A model generated the notes under the pieces. The model searched no databases, was not told the DNA's origin, and saw only the letters and a list, made by a program, of their open reading frames with translations. Shown here piece by piece: positions 49,583-61,759 of a DNA stretch of 64,000 bases (the stretch's first letter is position 1; every line of letters begins with the position of its first letter). A program made the position numbers and the translations under genes. The stretch comes from Glandiceps talaboti (taxonomy: Eukaryota > Hemichordata > Enteropneusta > Spengelidae): NCBI RefSeq assembly GCF_964340395.1, contig NC_135565.1, positions 20,535,709 through 20,599,708 of the forward strand, in the 5' to 3' direction.

Positions 49583-52500
49583 CTGTTAGGAAAAAGAAAT
49601 AATTATTGGAGTAATCAATTCACATCATACAATATTGCGTAACGATAGTTGATAGTCTGGTTTGTGCAGAAATGAAAATCATCATAGTAGATTGCGTCTA
49701 TTTTTACATCAAAGTGACAAAGAAGTCACAGCTGTGAGAAATAATTGTCAGCTGAATTCTTTTCTGTAGTCTGTAAATACAAGCAATTCTCGCTACCTGC
49801 AATACAATTCTACACATCACTGTGGGGTCAAATGGAACGAAGTCGCGCGACAACGCGTTCTAATGTCGACACCTACACTTCCGGTCGGCTATGCTAATAC
49901 ACAGGGGTGTTTCTTTACCATTTTCAGTTGTAGACATCTCTTGTAATTTTGCTCTGGAAAGATACTGTACATATTTAAATTTCCCACCTCTTTAATTATA
50001 TGAGCTTAAAACTTGCGTTTATCTTATTTGTTACAAATTAAACTGTTGGGAAGAAACATTCACGTGTATTGACATAGGCGACCGGAAGTGTAGGTGTCGA
50101 CAAATGCAAGCGCGGTCGCGAGACTGCGTTCCATTTGACTCCTTAGCGATGCATAGAATTGTATTGCAGATAGCGAGAATTCTAATCATTCAAAATGATG
50201 ACTCAACAAATCCTAAATAGTTTAACCTTTGACTTACCTGGAGTACTGAATCCACAAACATTGAGTAGTCAAACCTTTGACTTACCTGGAGTACTGAATC
50301 CACAAACACTGAGTAGTCAAACCTTTGACTTACCTGGAGTACTGAATCCACAAACACTGAGAAGTCAAACCTTTGACTTACCTGGAGTACTGAATCCACA
50401 AACACTGAGTAGTCAAACCTTTGACTTACCTGGAGTCACTGAATCCACAAACACTGAGAAGTCAAACCTTTGACTTACCTGGAGTACTGAATCCACAAAC
50501 ACTGAGTAGTCAAACCTTTGTCTTACCTGGAGTACTGAATCCACAAACACTGAAAAGTCAAACCTTTGACTTACCTGGAGTACTGAATCCATAAACACTA
50601 AGTTGTCAAACCTTTGATTTAACTGGAGTACTGAATCCACAAACACTGAGTAGTCAAACCTTTGACTTACCTGGAGTACTGCAACACCAAGACCAACACC
50701 AGCAATAATCCATATATTATTCCTGATATATGTGTAGATTTTGTCATAGCATCCCTGAATAGTAATTAAATAATATCATATATTACAAAGTTTAGCATAA
50801 TGCCATATATATATTTAGATATCATTCTCTAATATATTTCTTCGTTTAGCCAGGAAAAATATGAGTGACCTAATGTTTTGTCACTACAGGTCACTAGACG
50901 AGTAGTGATAACCCTTAGGTCAGAAGTATTTTCTAGCTGAATGAAGAAAAATATTGGAGAATAACTTAATTATATCAGTGCCATTATATCAAAGAAAAAT
51001 CGAGGAAAGTAATGACAATTTTTTGACTCATATTTTGAACTCAGTAGAACTAGTGATGTAGACATGTATTCTTGTGATATAGATGCACATTGTTTGAGGT
51101 GAACGACCAGAGTATATGTCCCATATTTTTTTGTTCAACTTGGCTCGTGTTTGGTATAATGATATTATAATATGCTTGTCATGTAACAAGTGACTGGATT
51201 TTATACAGAAATATTAAGTTTACAGACATTTCTTAATCACATTCTTCAAGGAACAAGACTCAAATTATTATCTTTTAATAGATATTATGAAATTTGATGA
51301 CCGACAGTGTCAAATGACTGGCATAGCATGTCACATGACAAACACATCACGTCACATTACAAACCCATGATGTCACATGTCAAACACAAAATTTCCAATA
51401 AATATCAGATGCCAGACAATAGACTCAGTACATTGAAGTACAACATGTAGTAACTCTATATTCCATACTGTTTTTTAATACTTACATTGTCATGCATGGC
51501 ATCATTTGGTACAGCAATACTATCATCTCCCTTACAGGCTGTTACATTCATGGGTTGTGGAAGGGTTCCATCTTTGATTATTTTATCCTTTCCAGACACT
51601 ACACAACAAGATTGGGGATACATCCATGCATCGGCACCAGAGGTGTTTTTCTCTGCTTCATACCACCAAGTCTGCATCCAATCTTTGTAACTTTTGGTAC
51701 CACAACAATCAAACTGTAACCACAATACCCATTGGTCTTTAGTCACATGATCATCATTACTACATCTGATTGGATGGTTGGTTGACAAAAGGTTTAAGGT
51801 CTTCAGTAGTCACATGATCAACACTGCAACATTTGATGGGATGACTGATAGAAGTTGTAAAGATAATGACTGTTGCAAGTAGTCACATGATCAACATCTC
51901 AAGCTTCTATTGGATAATTGACAAACATGTAGGCAAGGCACCCATCATCATGCCACTGAACAATCTTATTATTGCTATAAACCATTCAACAATACATGTA
52001 TGCCCTTGATAATATTCTCCCTCTCCTATATCTATTCATCTACCAATCAATATCCTCTCCAGCACCTACTGAATAACCCATCTTACCCACCATCCATCCA
52101 TTCCTTCCATCAAGCATCCACCCACCCACCCACCCATCCACCCACCCAACAAACCACCCACCCACCCATCATCCTCCCCAGCACCCACTAAACAATCCAT
52201 TAACCCTCCCTACCACCAATCCCTCCCCTCAACCATCCATCCATGCAACTGTCAAACTAACATCCATCATTTAGCCATCACTCTTTAGGGTGTTACCCAC
52301 TGAACAGTTCATCCACCCTACCTATCCTTCCCACCATCCATCCACCCCTCCATCCACCAACTAACCATACATACCATCCATCAATTCACCATCCCAATCA
52401 TCTAACCATCTATTCATCCACCCACCATCCTCCCTAGCACCCACTGAACAATCCATCCACATGTCAATTCAATCATATCAAGTACTCACAGTCAACTGGA

Positions 52501-53488
52501 TAGCATCTATAGCCTGTGTGCTTAGATCCTCATCAGCTTTACCATAGTCCATAATCATTGTCTCATTCATTTTCTTCTCCAAGAACTGTTCAACCTGTTC
52601 GATAGAAGTAAATTTAATGACAGCGCCCTCTAGAGAATGAAACTTACAACAGGTTTGTCCACACCCCAAGAATTCTATATGGATGGTTGCATAAGAGAAT
52701 ATTAGATGCAAACAATGGTCCTATATTCTGATCATAATCTCAATTGTTAACAGATAATTTTCATATGGCCTTCAGTGATTGGCTTAGAACATGTAAAGTA
52801 GTATGGACTAGTGACCCCAATTTGCATACAGCAGGGCACTATTCACATTCTATTTATCCTAGGGCACTATTCATGTAGCATTGTAATTTTATCAGTGATT
52901 TGCTTTGACTATAGAAATAATATGTGCCAGAGAATGTGATGTGTTATAAAGCACTTATTACCTGGCCTAATTCGGGCACTCATCGACATCATATTACCCC
53001 TCGTGCTGTTATGTAGCAACTATTTCCCCTCAGCTTTCGGCCTTGGGCCATTCAATGCATCAAATCAAAGTGATACACATTACCTTACACTGTATTCCAT
53101 TTGAAATATGTAATACTGGAAAATATGAGACACAAAACTGCATTTTTTGTGATGAAGAACTCACCTATTTTTGTGATGAAGAACTCACCTATTTTTGTGA
53201 TGAAAGAACTCACCTATTTTTGTGATGAAAGAACTCACCTATTTTTGTGATGAAGAACTCACCTATTTTTGTGATGAAAGAACTCACCTATTTTTGTGAT
53301 GAAAGAACTCACCTATTTTTGTGATGAAGAACTCACCTTGCTTTTAAAGACAAAGAGTAGGATGGTACAGACAATCTCTGCCAGGAGAATGATGAATACA
53401 AACAGGAAATACTGAAAATGAAGGTTTAAATGTCATGTATGATTGATTGATTGATTGATTATTGAATGATTGATTGATTGATAAGTTC

Positions 53489-53523
<35 letters not shown>

Positions 53524-53584
53524 ACTATCCTGAGTGATACTAATGTATTGATTGGTGGACTGTCTGACAGACAGATGGACAGCC

Positions 53585-53618
<34 letters not shown>

Positions 53619-53626
53619 AGTGGTTA

Positions 53627-53683
<57 letters not shown>

Positions 53684-53843
53684 CAAAGTTTATGAATGGA
53701 ACCTTACTGATTCACTTCATTAATGAACAGTCAACAGGCACACTGATCAATTTATAGATTAATTACTAGCATGATCAATTGATTGATAGACTGAATGACA
53801 GATTGATTGATTGATTGAATGATTGACTGACTGACTGACTGAC

Positions 53844-53894
<51 letters not shown>

Positions 53895-56800
53895 CATTGG
53901 TTGATTGGTTGATTAATTGATTGATTGTTTGATAGATTGATTGAATACTTACTGTCCAAAGCATACACTTGTTTTCACACCATGCACCAACACAGCCAAA
54001 GAAACCCAGAATGGTAACAAAACCACCGACTCCAATCATGGCATATCCGGCTGTCTGGAATATTGGTGTATCCATAATCTGTAGGAAAGGTAAACTTACA
54101 CGATCTACTGTCATCCATACTCCTAGAACTAATACAGCAAGTCCTGTCACCTGAAATACAGAAACAATCCTGTCAATATAATTGGCTCTACATCAGTGCT
54201 TTTTTTGAAATGTTTGCCACTGAACAGTCAGTTGAGGGAGGTTACTGCCACTTCAAGAGTGCGGTTTTGGTCAGTTGCATGGCATGAGCAGGATGCTTGC
54301 AAAAGACCACTTTCTAAAGATTGAGTTGTTCATCTGTCTCACTGTCATCACTATATTATACATGATCATTTTGTTTTTAAAGACTAAATGCAACAAATAT
54401 ATAACCACACTCTATAAGGTAAGTATTTCGTCCCTGTAGGAATTATGTTTTAGAGGTAAAGTCATGTACATGTACGGTACTGTAGAAACCGCAACCAACA
54501 GCAACCACAAAACAGATATCACAATACCTAGCTCCCTCGAGTTAGCTTGCCATCAGCAGCAAAACATTTCAAATTATAACCATAATCTTTTGATACAGAG
54601 GACACAAATATATTATCAAGAACAATACAATTTGAAAATCAATAGCTGCAACTTTGAAGGGAATGGCATGAAATGTGGTTTAGCAGATATTCAAAGTCAA
54701 AGTCATCCTTGTATAAATGCTGATTACTACTGTGACTACGAATAGTCACAATATACAAAGTAACACCATCTCATAGTTTTAATCCTTATAGAGATCTTTG
54801 ATAGGACATTCTTATCCACTCTACCATATCTCTATCACTGCTGTGGCCATGGCATTCCCATTTTTGTGACTTAATTAATTTTAATTGTTCTAAAAGTTAG
54901 TGTTGAAATTTGTGACTGGAATTGCACAATGCATGAAACAAATATCATTAGAAGTCCACTTTGGAGTGAAAGTTTGAAAACTTAAAATAGCTCACCATCT
55001 TGCAAGAATCACTCTAAGACTTGAAGATATGATCAGAAATGGTATTAACTAATTACATTATAGTTCAATGTGGGTGTTTGCAGCCGAGGATCAATTCTCA
55101 TTTAAATAATTTTGGCCATGAGCCACAGCTAGTGGATCAATACATACATTCACAATCAATACATCAATAATAAGTTTTATCTGAGTTCAATAACCCCCTA
55201 CTTTACAGTTTCAATACACCTATTGGCTCAGTGTTCATGGACTACCAAATCTGCATATAAAGTATGCTGGCGATAATTTTAATCTAAGACATCCAAGGGA
55301 CCTTCGCACAATGTTGCTCAAGCTCAATGAATGAACATTGTTCACTTAGGACACCCCCCCCCTTCAAACAACATTTACAGGGACAGCACACATTTACATA
55401 TGGTGTAAACCATAATGAAAACTGTAGCAGTCACACCGCTCTGATTGATGGAATGTACAAACATAATAACTGTAAACTTGAAATTCCAACCCTAAACACA
55501 TCAAAACACTACCAGAAACCCAGCACTGTATATCATGTTAAAAGTAAATTTTAATCAACTTATTAACACTTCAGTAGTAAATACAGAAGCAGCTGTTATC
55601 ACTGAAGGTATGAAAGTTTTCGAAATTTGGTTAGACGTGCGAAAATGAAGCTCAGCAATTGCATTGATGAGCTTGTGAGCTTGTGTAACATTGTGCGATT
55701 GTCCCTTACATTCTTAGATTCACAGCCAACAAGTGCAGATATTGATCTCTGATAATTAGGAAAGAGGTAGTTTAGTATCTATACTCATTGTTACAAATTA
55801 CTGTCGTTAACAGGTTTTGTGATTTGAAATGTAATTCGGTGCTAGCCTAGAGTATGCAATCCATGCATGATAATATGGTATAGCATTATGGCTACCTATA
55901 GTTATCAAACACATTTGGATCCAAGCAGCCTACATTTTGTTGACAAACCATTTTATGTAATGCTGTACTAATCTCACATGAAGGTAATTATTTCTTTTTA
56001 CTGTGACATGATATTCAATACTATCATTCTTAGTGTATCTGTCAGTAATTTTATCATAATGTAAACACGATCGATTTACTTGTATACAGTGGCTGTTGTC
56101 AATGAAGTTCACTGAACTTTCTCTGGTTAAAGATATTAGTTCTAATAGTTACCACTATGGGATTCTAACATTAGGGTTTAAGACCATTGTACATTAAACA
56201 TCAAAGTGAGTACATTGCGTAAACATAAGAACATGTTTACATTATATGTAAACTCATTAAGAACTTACTCTTTCAGTTTTCATATGTTTAGATAACAAAC
56301 CAACACATCACAGTGAATATAAAGATCAGTTCAGCTTTGTGAGGTCAAAAGGTCATGTAGTTTTATTTATACTAAAGGTTATGACTTGTCTATATCAGTG
56401 TACTAATCCAATAACCACTAATAATGTTAATCAGTTGCCCCAACAAATCTACACATACCAGAGATGAATTCTGGGGCTACAAATATTGCAATCATGTCTG
56501 TGTCGCATTCTGAGGCACTGAATTTATGTTAATAGGGTTGTCCCAACCAATCTACACATACCAGAGATGAGTTCTGTGGCTACAAATATTGCAATCATGT
56601 CTGTGTCGCATTGTAATGCACTGAATTTATAATGACCATACAGTTCTCAAATTTCTTTCTTATACATTCATTGCTTTCTAAATTCAGAAATGCTGTACAT
56701 GATTTAATTCCCACAATTATTGGCACCTAATCATCTTACATTTTTCGTATTTGAAGAATATAACAATAGTTAATATCCTTCCATGGGTACATAAGAGCAT

Positions 56801-57632
56801 AAATGGAATTGAAAAGATCAGACCGACTTGTTACATTATTTCCTCAACATTTAAACCATAATTGCATCTTAAACATTTTAAAAGTTAAGAACTGGTAGCA
56901 AACATTATATCTTTCATTTTACAAGGATTGTACCGTACGTCTGTTACGCAAGGGGTGAAAGAAAGTGTTTCGCCTTGACAGAATGTCTTCGATTATATAC
57001 CCAATTACAACAATGCATCTGCTTATAATACGCCAACTGGTATCAAACATAATGCTGTATTTTTTAAGGTTAACAATGATTTTGAAATATATTCAGAAAA
57101 TAAGAGGGATTGAAAGAGTTTCAGCTGTTCACAGAACAAACTCTTTTGATGGAAATTAAATAAACACAATAATACAAGATATCTAACAACATGCATTAGT
57201 GGTCCAGATTATATCTAGTGCTTGTCTGCAGGAGTATTGGACAGGTCTAATGTTGTTGACAAGTCAACATACAATGTGGCAAATCTATTGATGAAAGTAG
57301 CTGTACTGCTTTAATCTTTGCTAAGTGACAGTTAGACAGAAATGTTGAACTAGCCCTACTCAAGGAAATCAGGATTTTTATGTCTTCATAAAACCATCAG
57401 AAACTCTTTTGCAGCAATGGTACAACATGGGCTAACTAAGAGGAACATAAAATATTTTCTGACTCTAAAGAAAGTATGCATGAACCATATGCTCTCAACC
57501 CTGAAATCAATGTGCAAATTTCTCATTTTCAAGTAGAAATCTTACTGATCATGGATATATACTTACCCAGAAAATGAAGTTGAAGAAGAACAAAAGGATC
57601 TTGGAACATGTACCGCACGCTGTGGTTGCCAT
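49517..57632 (-). CDS. Tetraspanin, seven exons, 273 residues
   Basis: Minus-strand exons at 57632-57567, 54150-53953, 53411-53337, 52594-52490, 51713-51486, 50754-50671 and 49582-49517 (stop included). All introns are phase 0 with GT-AG borders, and the exons join to 273 codons. The protein has four membrane segments: FNFIFW/VTGLAVLVLGVWM; GYAMIGVGGFVTILGFFGCV; YFLFVFIILLAEIVCTILLF; WIIAGVGLGVAVLQ/IFGLIF. A large second extracellular loop carries CCG, PQSCC and GC motifs with six cysteines. A juxtamembrane Cys pair near the N-terminus (ACGTC) and CLLRN after TM4 could be palmitoylated. Length and motifs are normal for the family, which organises membrane protein microdomains. The subfamily was not assigned. 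AATAAA lies at 49378-49373. Confidence 0.92.
49785..50181. mobile_element. MITE with about 108-bp inverted repeats, copy B only
   Basis: Both ends read AATTCTCGCTA(C/T)CTGCAA inward, and similarity continues for about 108 bp through GTCAAATGGAACG and GTCGACACCTACACTTCCGG on each arm. A short AT-rich centre separates the arms. Copy A has the uninterrupted site CAAGCCATTCTAATC, so insertion followed duplication (or copy A lost it). ATTCT occurs at both borders and in the empty site, but the ends are symmetric, so the exact target duplication is ambiguous. There is no coding capacity. It lies in tetraspanin intron 6. Confidence 0.9.
50220..50671 (-). repeat. 48-bp array multiplying the exon 6 donor, copy B (about 10 units)
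   Basis: On the minus strand each unit holds AGTACTCCAG|GTAAGTCAAA followed by spacer and GTGTTTGTGGATTC. Nine units keep a GT donor (GTAAGT or GTAAGA); the one near 50619 has GTTAAA... with the donor lost. Because the unit is 48 nt and open, use of a distal donor would add multiples of 16 residues (VSQRFDYSVFVDSVLQ) to TM4. One unit (near 50427) has an extra base that breaks the frame. Copy A has only three donors. Confidence 0.9.
50671..50754 (-). CDS. Tetraspanin exon 6 (GC motif, TM4)
   Basis: 28 codons, GCYDKIYTYIRNNIWIIAGV then GLGVAVLQ, donor CCAG|GTAAGT. The last 10 nt and the donor are repeated about ten times downstream. Confidence 0.92.
51486..51713 (-). CDS. Tetraspanin exon 5 (CCG and PQSCC)
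   Basis: 76 codons beginning FDCCGTKSYKDW, with WMYPQSCCVV about 30 residues later, then TACKGDD and ending MHDN before donor GTAAGT. These motifs diagnose the family. It differs from copy A by one Ala/Val change. Confidence 0.95.
52080..52450. repeat. Degenerate CCAC/CCAT low-complexity tract, copy B intron 4
   Basis: C-rich tetranucleotide tract between exons 4 and 5, rearranged relative to copy A (10170-10610). Confidence 0.8.
52490..52594 (-). CDS. Tetraspanin exon 4 (start of large extracellular loop)
   Basis: 35 codons from VEQFLEKKMN to DAIQLT, phase 0, donor TTGACT|GTGAGT. Helical A/B region of the loop before the CCG exon. Confidence 0.9.
53145..53336 (-). repeat. 24/25-bp array multiplying the exon 3 donor, copy B (8 donors)
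   Basis: On the minus strand GTGAGTTCTTCATCACAAAA followed by ATAG repeats so that donors start every 24 or 25 bp, eight in all, the first being the real exon 3 donor. Reading through the first unit meets TAG after eight codons, so distal donors would yield a truncated protein. Copy A has a single donor here. Confidence 0.9.
53337..53411 (-). CDS. Tetraspanin exon 3 (TM3)
   Basis: 25 codons, YFLFVFIILLAEIVCTILLF then VFKSK, acceptor ATTTTCAG and donor GCAAG|GTGAGT. Copy A's version is 80 nt and out of frame. The donor is repeated downstream in an eight-unit array. Confidence 0.9.
53440..53945. repeat. (GATT)n and (GACT)n runs, copy B intron 2
   Basis: Shorter GATT runs than copy A, with a GACT variant block near 53824-53845. 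Asn-Gln-Ser-Ile open frames on the minus strand are repeat read-through of exon 2. Confidence 0.9.
53953..54150 (-). CDS. Tetraspanin exon 2 (rest of TM1, small loop, TM2)
   Basis: 66 codons from VTGLAVLVLG to ENKCMLWT, phase 0 at both ends, donor GGACA|GTAAGT. Identical in protein sequence to copy A exon 2 (12314-12117). Confidence 0.92.
55167..57566 (-). other. Tetraspanin intron 1, unique part
   Basis: Sequence beyond the duplication breakpoint. It holds a 103-bp tandem duplication (56436-56632, TCTACACATACCAGAGATGA units) and no convincing exon. Confidence 0.5.
56436..56632. repeat. 103-bp tandem duplication
   Basis: Two adjacent copies share TCTACACATACCAGAGATGA and GCAATCATGTCTGTGTCGCA with scattered substitutions, offset 103 bp. 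Confidence 0.85.
57567..57632 (-). CDS. Tetraspanin exon 1
   Basis: ATG at 57632, context GTTACCATGG. It encodes MATTACGTCSKILLFFFNFI then FW, the start of TM1, with donor CTGG|GTAAGT in phase 0. It was too short to appear as a long open frame. This exon has no counterpart near copy A. Confidence 0.9.
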
Positions 57633-58024
57633 GGTAACAGCTAGGTGATATTTCTAACAAAGGTTAATAATGAATTCTTTCTCTTCCACCTGTAAAGATA
57701 ACAAAAATATCCAAATTGATGCATTGCAGTCGACATATAGCACAAGTAACTTAATTTGAATTAACATTACCATGGAAACTCGTAAGTTGTCATGGACACT
57801 TGCTATATAAATGTCATATCTTGAACAGTTTAGATTATATACATCAGCTTAATTTCAAGACAGTCTGTGTGACGACAATTTTATTTGATCCTTATGCTCA
57901 GCACAAAACAAATTATGCATTCAAATTATGCAATATTGGGATGATATTACGAAGTAAAATTTATATGCATTTATACAAATTGAAAAGATAGGTAACAATT
58001 TCTGGCAACAAAATTATTTAATAT

Positions 58025-58545
58025 GTCTTCCATCTTTTAGGGAGTAGGTGGGTATTTAACATTTAGGGAACAACATTTGGTTAAACTAAAATTCAGAAAT
58101 ATAGCACTGACTTTTGAGATAGTGACTATTGAGGACTATCCGCAACTGGACAAATGAGAAGATATTCAACATTTGGGCAAACTATCTCGTTAAATTCCAA
58201 AATGTAACACTGACGATTTTAGATGGTGACCGTTAAGGACCATATGGACAGGACACAATATAAATGATTTAAGAGAATGGATGGATATTCAACATACAGG
58301 CAATAATAACATCTAGTTAAATTCTGAATATATAACTTATCAGTGTATCACTCTCATAGTTCAGATGGCAACTCTCAAGGACTATCTGGTCAGGGTAAGT
58401 TTAAACTCAAAGATTGGGTGGATATTGAACATTTGGGCAATAATAATATCTTGTTAAAATATGTAATATATAAATATATCATCGTGATAGTTCAGATGGT
58501 GACTTGTTGAGGATTGTTTGAACAGGATCAGTTGAAACTGATTTA
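58025..58545. repeat. Degenerate tandem repeat, about 4 copies of 110-130 bp
   Basis: Recurring order of GATATTCAACATTTGGGCAA, GTTAAATTC, GATAGTTCAGATGGTGAC, GAGGACTATC and GGACAG-like strings shows an old, heavily diverged tandem array. Confidence 0.6.
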
Positions 58546-58887
58546 TAGTTTACATAAAGTCACATGCATATGTTATTTGATAGACAGTGTGTGTTCCTAC
58601 TCAGATTACAAGTTGCCATATCATTTAGCATACACACGCACATACTGTCAAATTATGGAATAGTGTTACATCAGTCCTCTTAATACATAAATTTGCTTGT
58701 GAAAGCTATACATGCCTATGTGTTCGTTCTCACTGATCCAATGAAACAATGGTTCAGGGTATGGAAATATATGTAAATTTTACCAGGTTTCAAATTATAA
58801 TTTCCTACACTATGCATGTCACATAGGATCCAGCTACAAGCCATTCCTTAACCTCTATATCTTCTTCTGAAATAGCTTGTAAAATAT

Positions 58888-59223
58888 TTAGTGTCTAAAT
58901 ACGGAAGATGTAGATCTAACAGGAATTTGCCCAAAGTTAAGGAAGCATACTAATAAATCTACTGTGAAATACAGCTTCGGGTTTAATTGCTTTTTAACCA
59001 ATAGTTTATCAATGTCTTTATGTAGTATACAGGCATTTAAAACATTCACTGTCTGTGTGATGTTAAAACATTCAGTGTCTGTGTATATGTCTTTCAGATC
59101 TGACTCATACTGTTCACATGTTTTAATACCAAACACATTAACTGACGTACAATCCTGGCCATAAAGATAAAACTGTCTGGCTTCTATCACCTTTGCTTCT
59201 TGTAGGAGACTTGGCAATACCCA
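58888..59223 (-). CDS. Terminal exon of an unrecognised minus-strand gene
   Basis: After acceptor TTTGAAATGTCAG the frame is open for 111 codons to TAA: WVLPSLLQEAKVIEARQFYL, then YGQDCTSVNVFGIKTCEQYE and so on to GQIPVRSTSSVFRH. Composition is that of a soluble alpha-helical protein with amphipathic Leu pattern (NVLNACILHKDIDKLLVKKQ). No domain recognised. Upstream exons must lie to the right; 61669-61752 is one phase-compatible candidate. The gene runs beyond the window or remains unresolved. Confidence 0.5.
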   Translation of the reverse strand, partial: WVLPSLLQEAKVIEARQFYLYGQDCTSVNVFGIKTCEQYESDLKDIYTDTECFNITQTVNVLNACILHKDIDKLLVKKQLNPKLYFTVDLLVCFLNFGQIPVRSTSSVFRH

Positions 59224-61668
59224 CTGACATTTCAAACCTAACGATCACTGCATTTTATTACATCCATTGTATCACACCCTGGCCATACTCATATGATATT
59301 CTTTTAATTTGTCATGCAGATTTACAATTATTCCTTTTAGTGGAAAGTGTGTATACTGTTTTATTATTTACCAGCAGTAAATTATTACAAACATAGTTTA
59401 TATATTGGACAAGTTTTGACCTTTGTCTGGGAATTTTATTTGAATTAATTTATCATGAACTTATTTGAGAGCAAAGGGAATTCCACAATTTCAAATAAAC
59501 ACACACACGCAATGAGATAAAACAAACTTTATAAGTTTGAAAAGACAGAAAAAGACTAAGCTATCTAAAAATAATACCAATGTTAACTTGACCTCACATT
59601 CCTCCCCTTTAGGTCTTGGGGACCAATAATAAAATTAACTATTCCACATAATCCATGAAATTATGCTAACATGTTTTAGAAACTGTATAAATATTCTCAA
59701 TTCCCATCTCTTACCAAGGTTCAAAAACCTTTGAACACAGTGACATTTATGAATGGTTAGTTTATGCATGGAAGTGGTGACAGGAATTCACAAGTAAATG
59801 ATGTCACTTGAGACTTTGTTGTTATAAAATTACTGTTTTCATAATATAAAAGTTCTCCAAATGTCAGGTACGTACACTGTATATCAATTGATGAATACAA
59901 CAAACACGTGTGGAAGTTTAAATCAGTTCAAAATTGGATTGAAGTCAGTTCTTGTGTCCCCCAACGCACTAAAACCAGCTTGAACTGATTTAGTTGAATC
60001 ACTTTAAGAGGGGTGGGTTGGACTTGATTCAAAGCATAAAATCAGTTTGAAACCAACACAAAACCAAAAGTGAATCAATTCAATGAAGTCCATTGCATAA
60101 TTTTGTGTAAGCATCCAATTTTGAAGCAATTTTATCGAACTGATTCTGTTTGAATTATGTTGAAATCACTTCAGGTGGGGAACAAGGCTATATTTTCATT
60201 AAGTTTGAAAACCATGGATCTTGACATCATCTGATCAATATAAATTGCACAAGGTTCATTCAAGGCTCAATATCAAGAAATACTTGTTTACATAAATGAT
60301 TGTGTAAATACACGGAATGCCTGAATCTGCAGTGGTGTCTGCACCTAGTATGCTTTTCAGCATTGTCTGGATAAACATTGGGCCAATCAAAATGCCACAT
60401 AGATTTTAACATTGACGGTCGACTAATCAGTTTTGACATTGGAGTAAACTATATGGGGATTACAACTGTTATCGGTCAACCAAGCCTTGCAGTCAAAGAG
60501 AACGTGTATACGTGTAAACTAAACTTTATTCAGCTGTTTTGTTGGGATATCATTTTTACTCACTTAGGGACCAACTTTAAAGAAATATTTTTACAGGTGT
60601 TTTTACTAAAGCAACTTGCTTAGCTGTCATCCACTATACATTCATCAATTTAACAAAATAAGGAACACTTTGAAAGTATTTATTTAAAGTATTTCAATAT
60701 TAATCAATTGTTTCATTTTTCAGCTGCAGTGCTATAATCTTGGTTTTCGAGATTAAAATGTACACAAAACACAATGACAATACTGAATTATATTCACAGA
60801 ATTGTAACTGGATATATCCACTGCTATAATAACATGTTTGCACTGAAAAGAGTCACAGATATACTTTTGAATCAAAATGTCATGTGACATGTCACTCAGA
60901 TACACCCTCTTTTATAAATAAATGTACCACAGATATATCAATATTCCAGTGTCTAAATTTAGTATCTTCATATTTAATAGTGTTCCTGTTGTGTATTTCA
61001 TTTAATATTCATTCAAATCTGTGACTAATCCTTAGTAGACATTTCTATAAATTCCTAATTCTGAGCAGATGTTACATGTGATTAATATGTGAAATGTTTA
61101 AAATGATACATATGGTGATGTAGTGACAATCTGATGACTGCAGGGATGATCAATATTTTATTCTACAAATATACACACACAAACCTGATTTCTATTATCC
61201 CTGTAAATACTCAATTCCATATTTCAATATTGGATTTTTACAATGAATCATTTGACCCACTCAATGGTGCCAAAACGGAAACATATGTACTGTATCAATA
61301 TGGAAGTTGATATAATATGGTAAGGTATGGTATTTATTTTCCTGGCTATTAGAGTGCTAGTAGATGTTTATTAACATGAAAGCTGTTGTGTTATATGAGT
61401 TATGATCTCTACTATTGCCCAATATGGCCAAAAAAGACATGTTTTATAACACATCTCATTCTAAGGCTTGATCATTTTCCAGCCAAAGCAAAACACTCCA
61501 AAATTCCCATGCTACAATGATAGTGCCCTATGGAAAATGGAAAATGAACAATGGCTTCAGTATGCAAATTGAGGGCACTGTGGGTCAGTAGTCCATGCCA
61601 TGTGACACAATCTAAGCCAATTACTGAAGGCTGTATGGGAATACTGTATTTGTCAGCATGGATAACAC
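59224..61668. other. No gene recognised
   Basis: AT-rich. About 59900-60180 holds recurrent AAATCAGTT, TTGAATCACTT and GAACTGATT strings suggestive of an old dispersed repeat. No exon was supported. Confidence 0.4.
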
Positions 61669-61752
61669 CTGTACTGAAAGTTGCATATTACACAACTTGA
61701 GTTTTAGATCGGGTTTTGCAACTTCAGAAGAGCTGAGCCAAAAAAGAAATTC
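61669..61752 (-). CDS. Possible internal exon of the 58888-59223 gene
   Basis: 84 nt, phase 0-0, between acceptor GGCTATGTTGCAG and donor GTACAG|GTGTTA: EFLFWLSSSEVAKPDLKLKL then CNMQLSVQ. It would join in frame to WVLPSLLQ. Short, with a modest donor, so a chance match is quite possible. Confidence 0.25.
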
Positions 61753-61759
61753 CTGCAAC

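Noticed and set aside
50190-50646. Minus-strand frames of FVDSVLQVSQRFDYS repeats as a gene
   Set aside because: They are the 48-bp donor array downstream of tetraspanin exon 6; at most an alternative exon extension.
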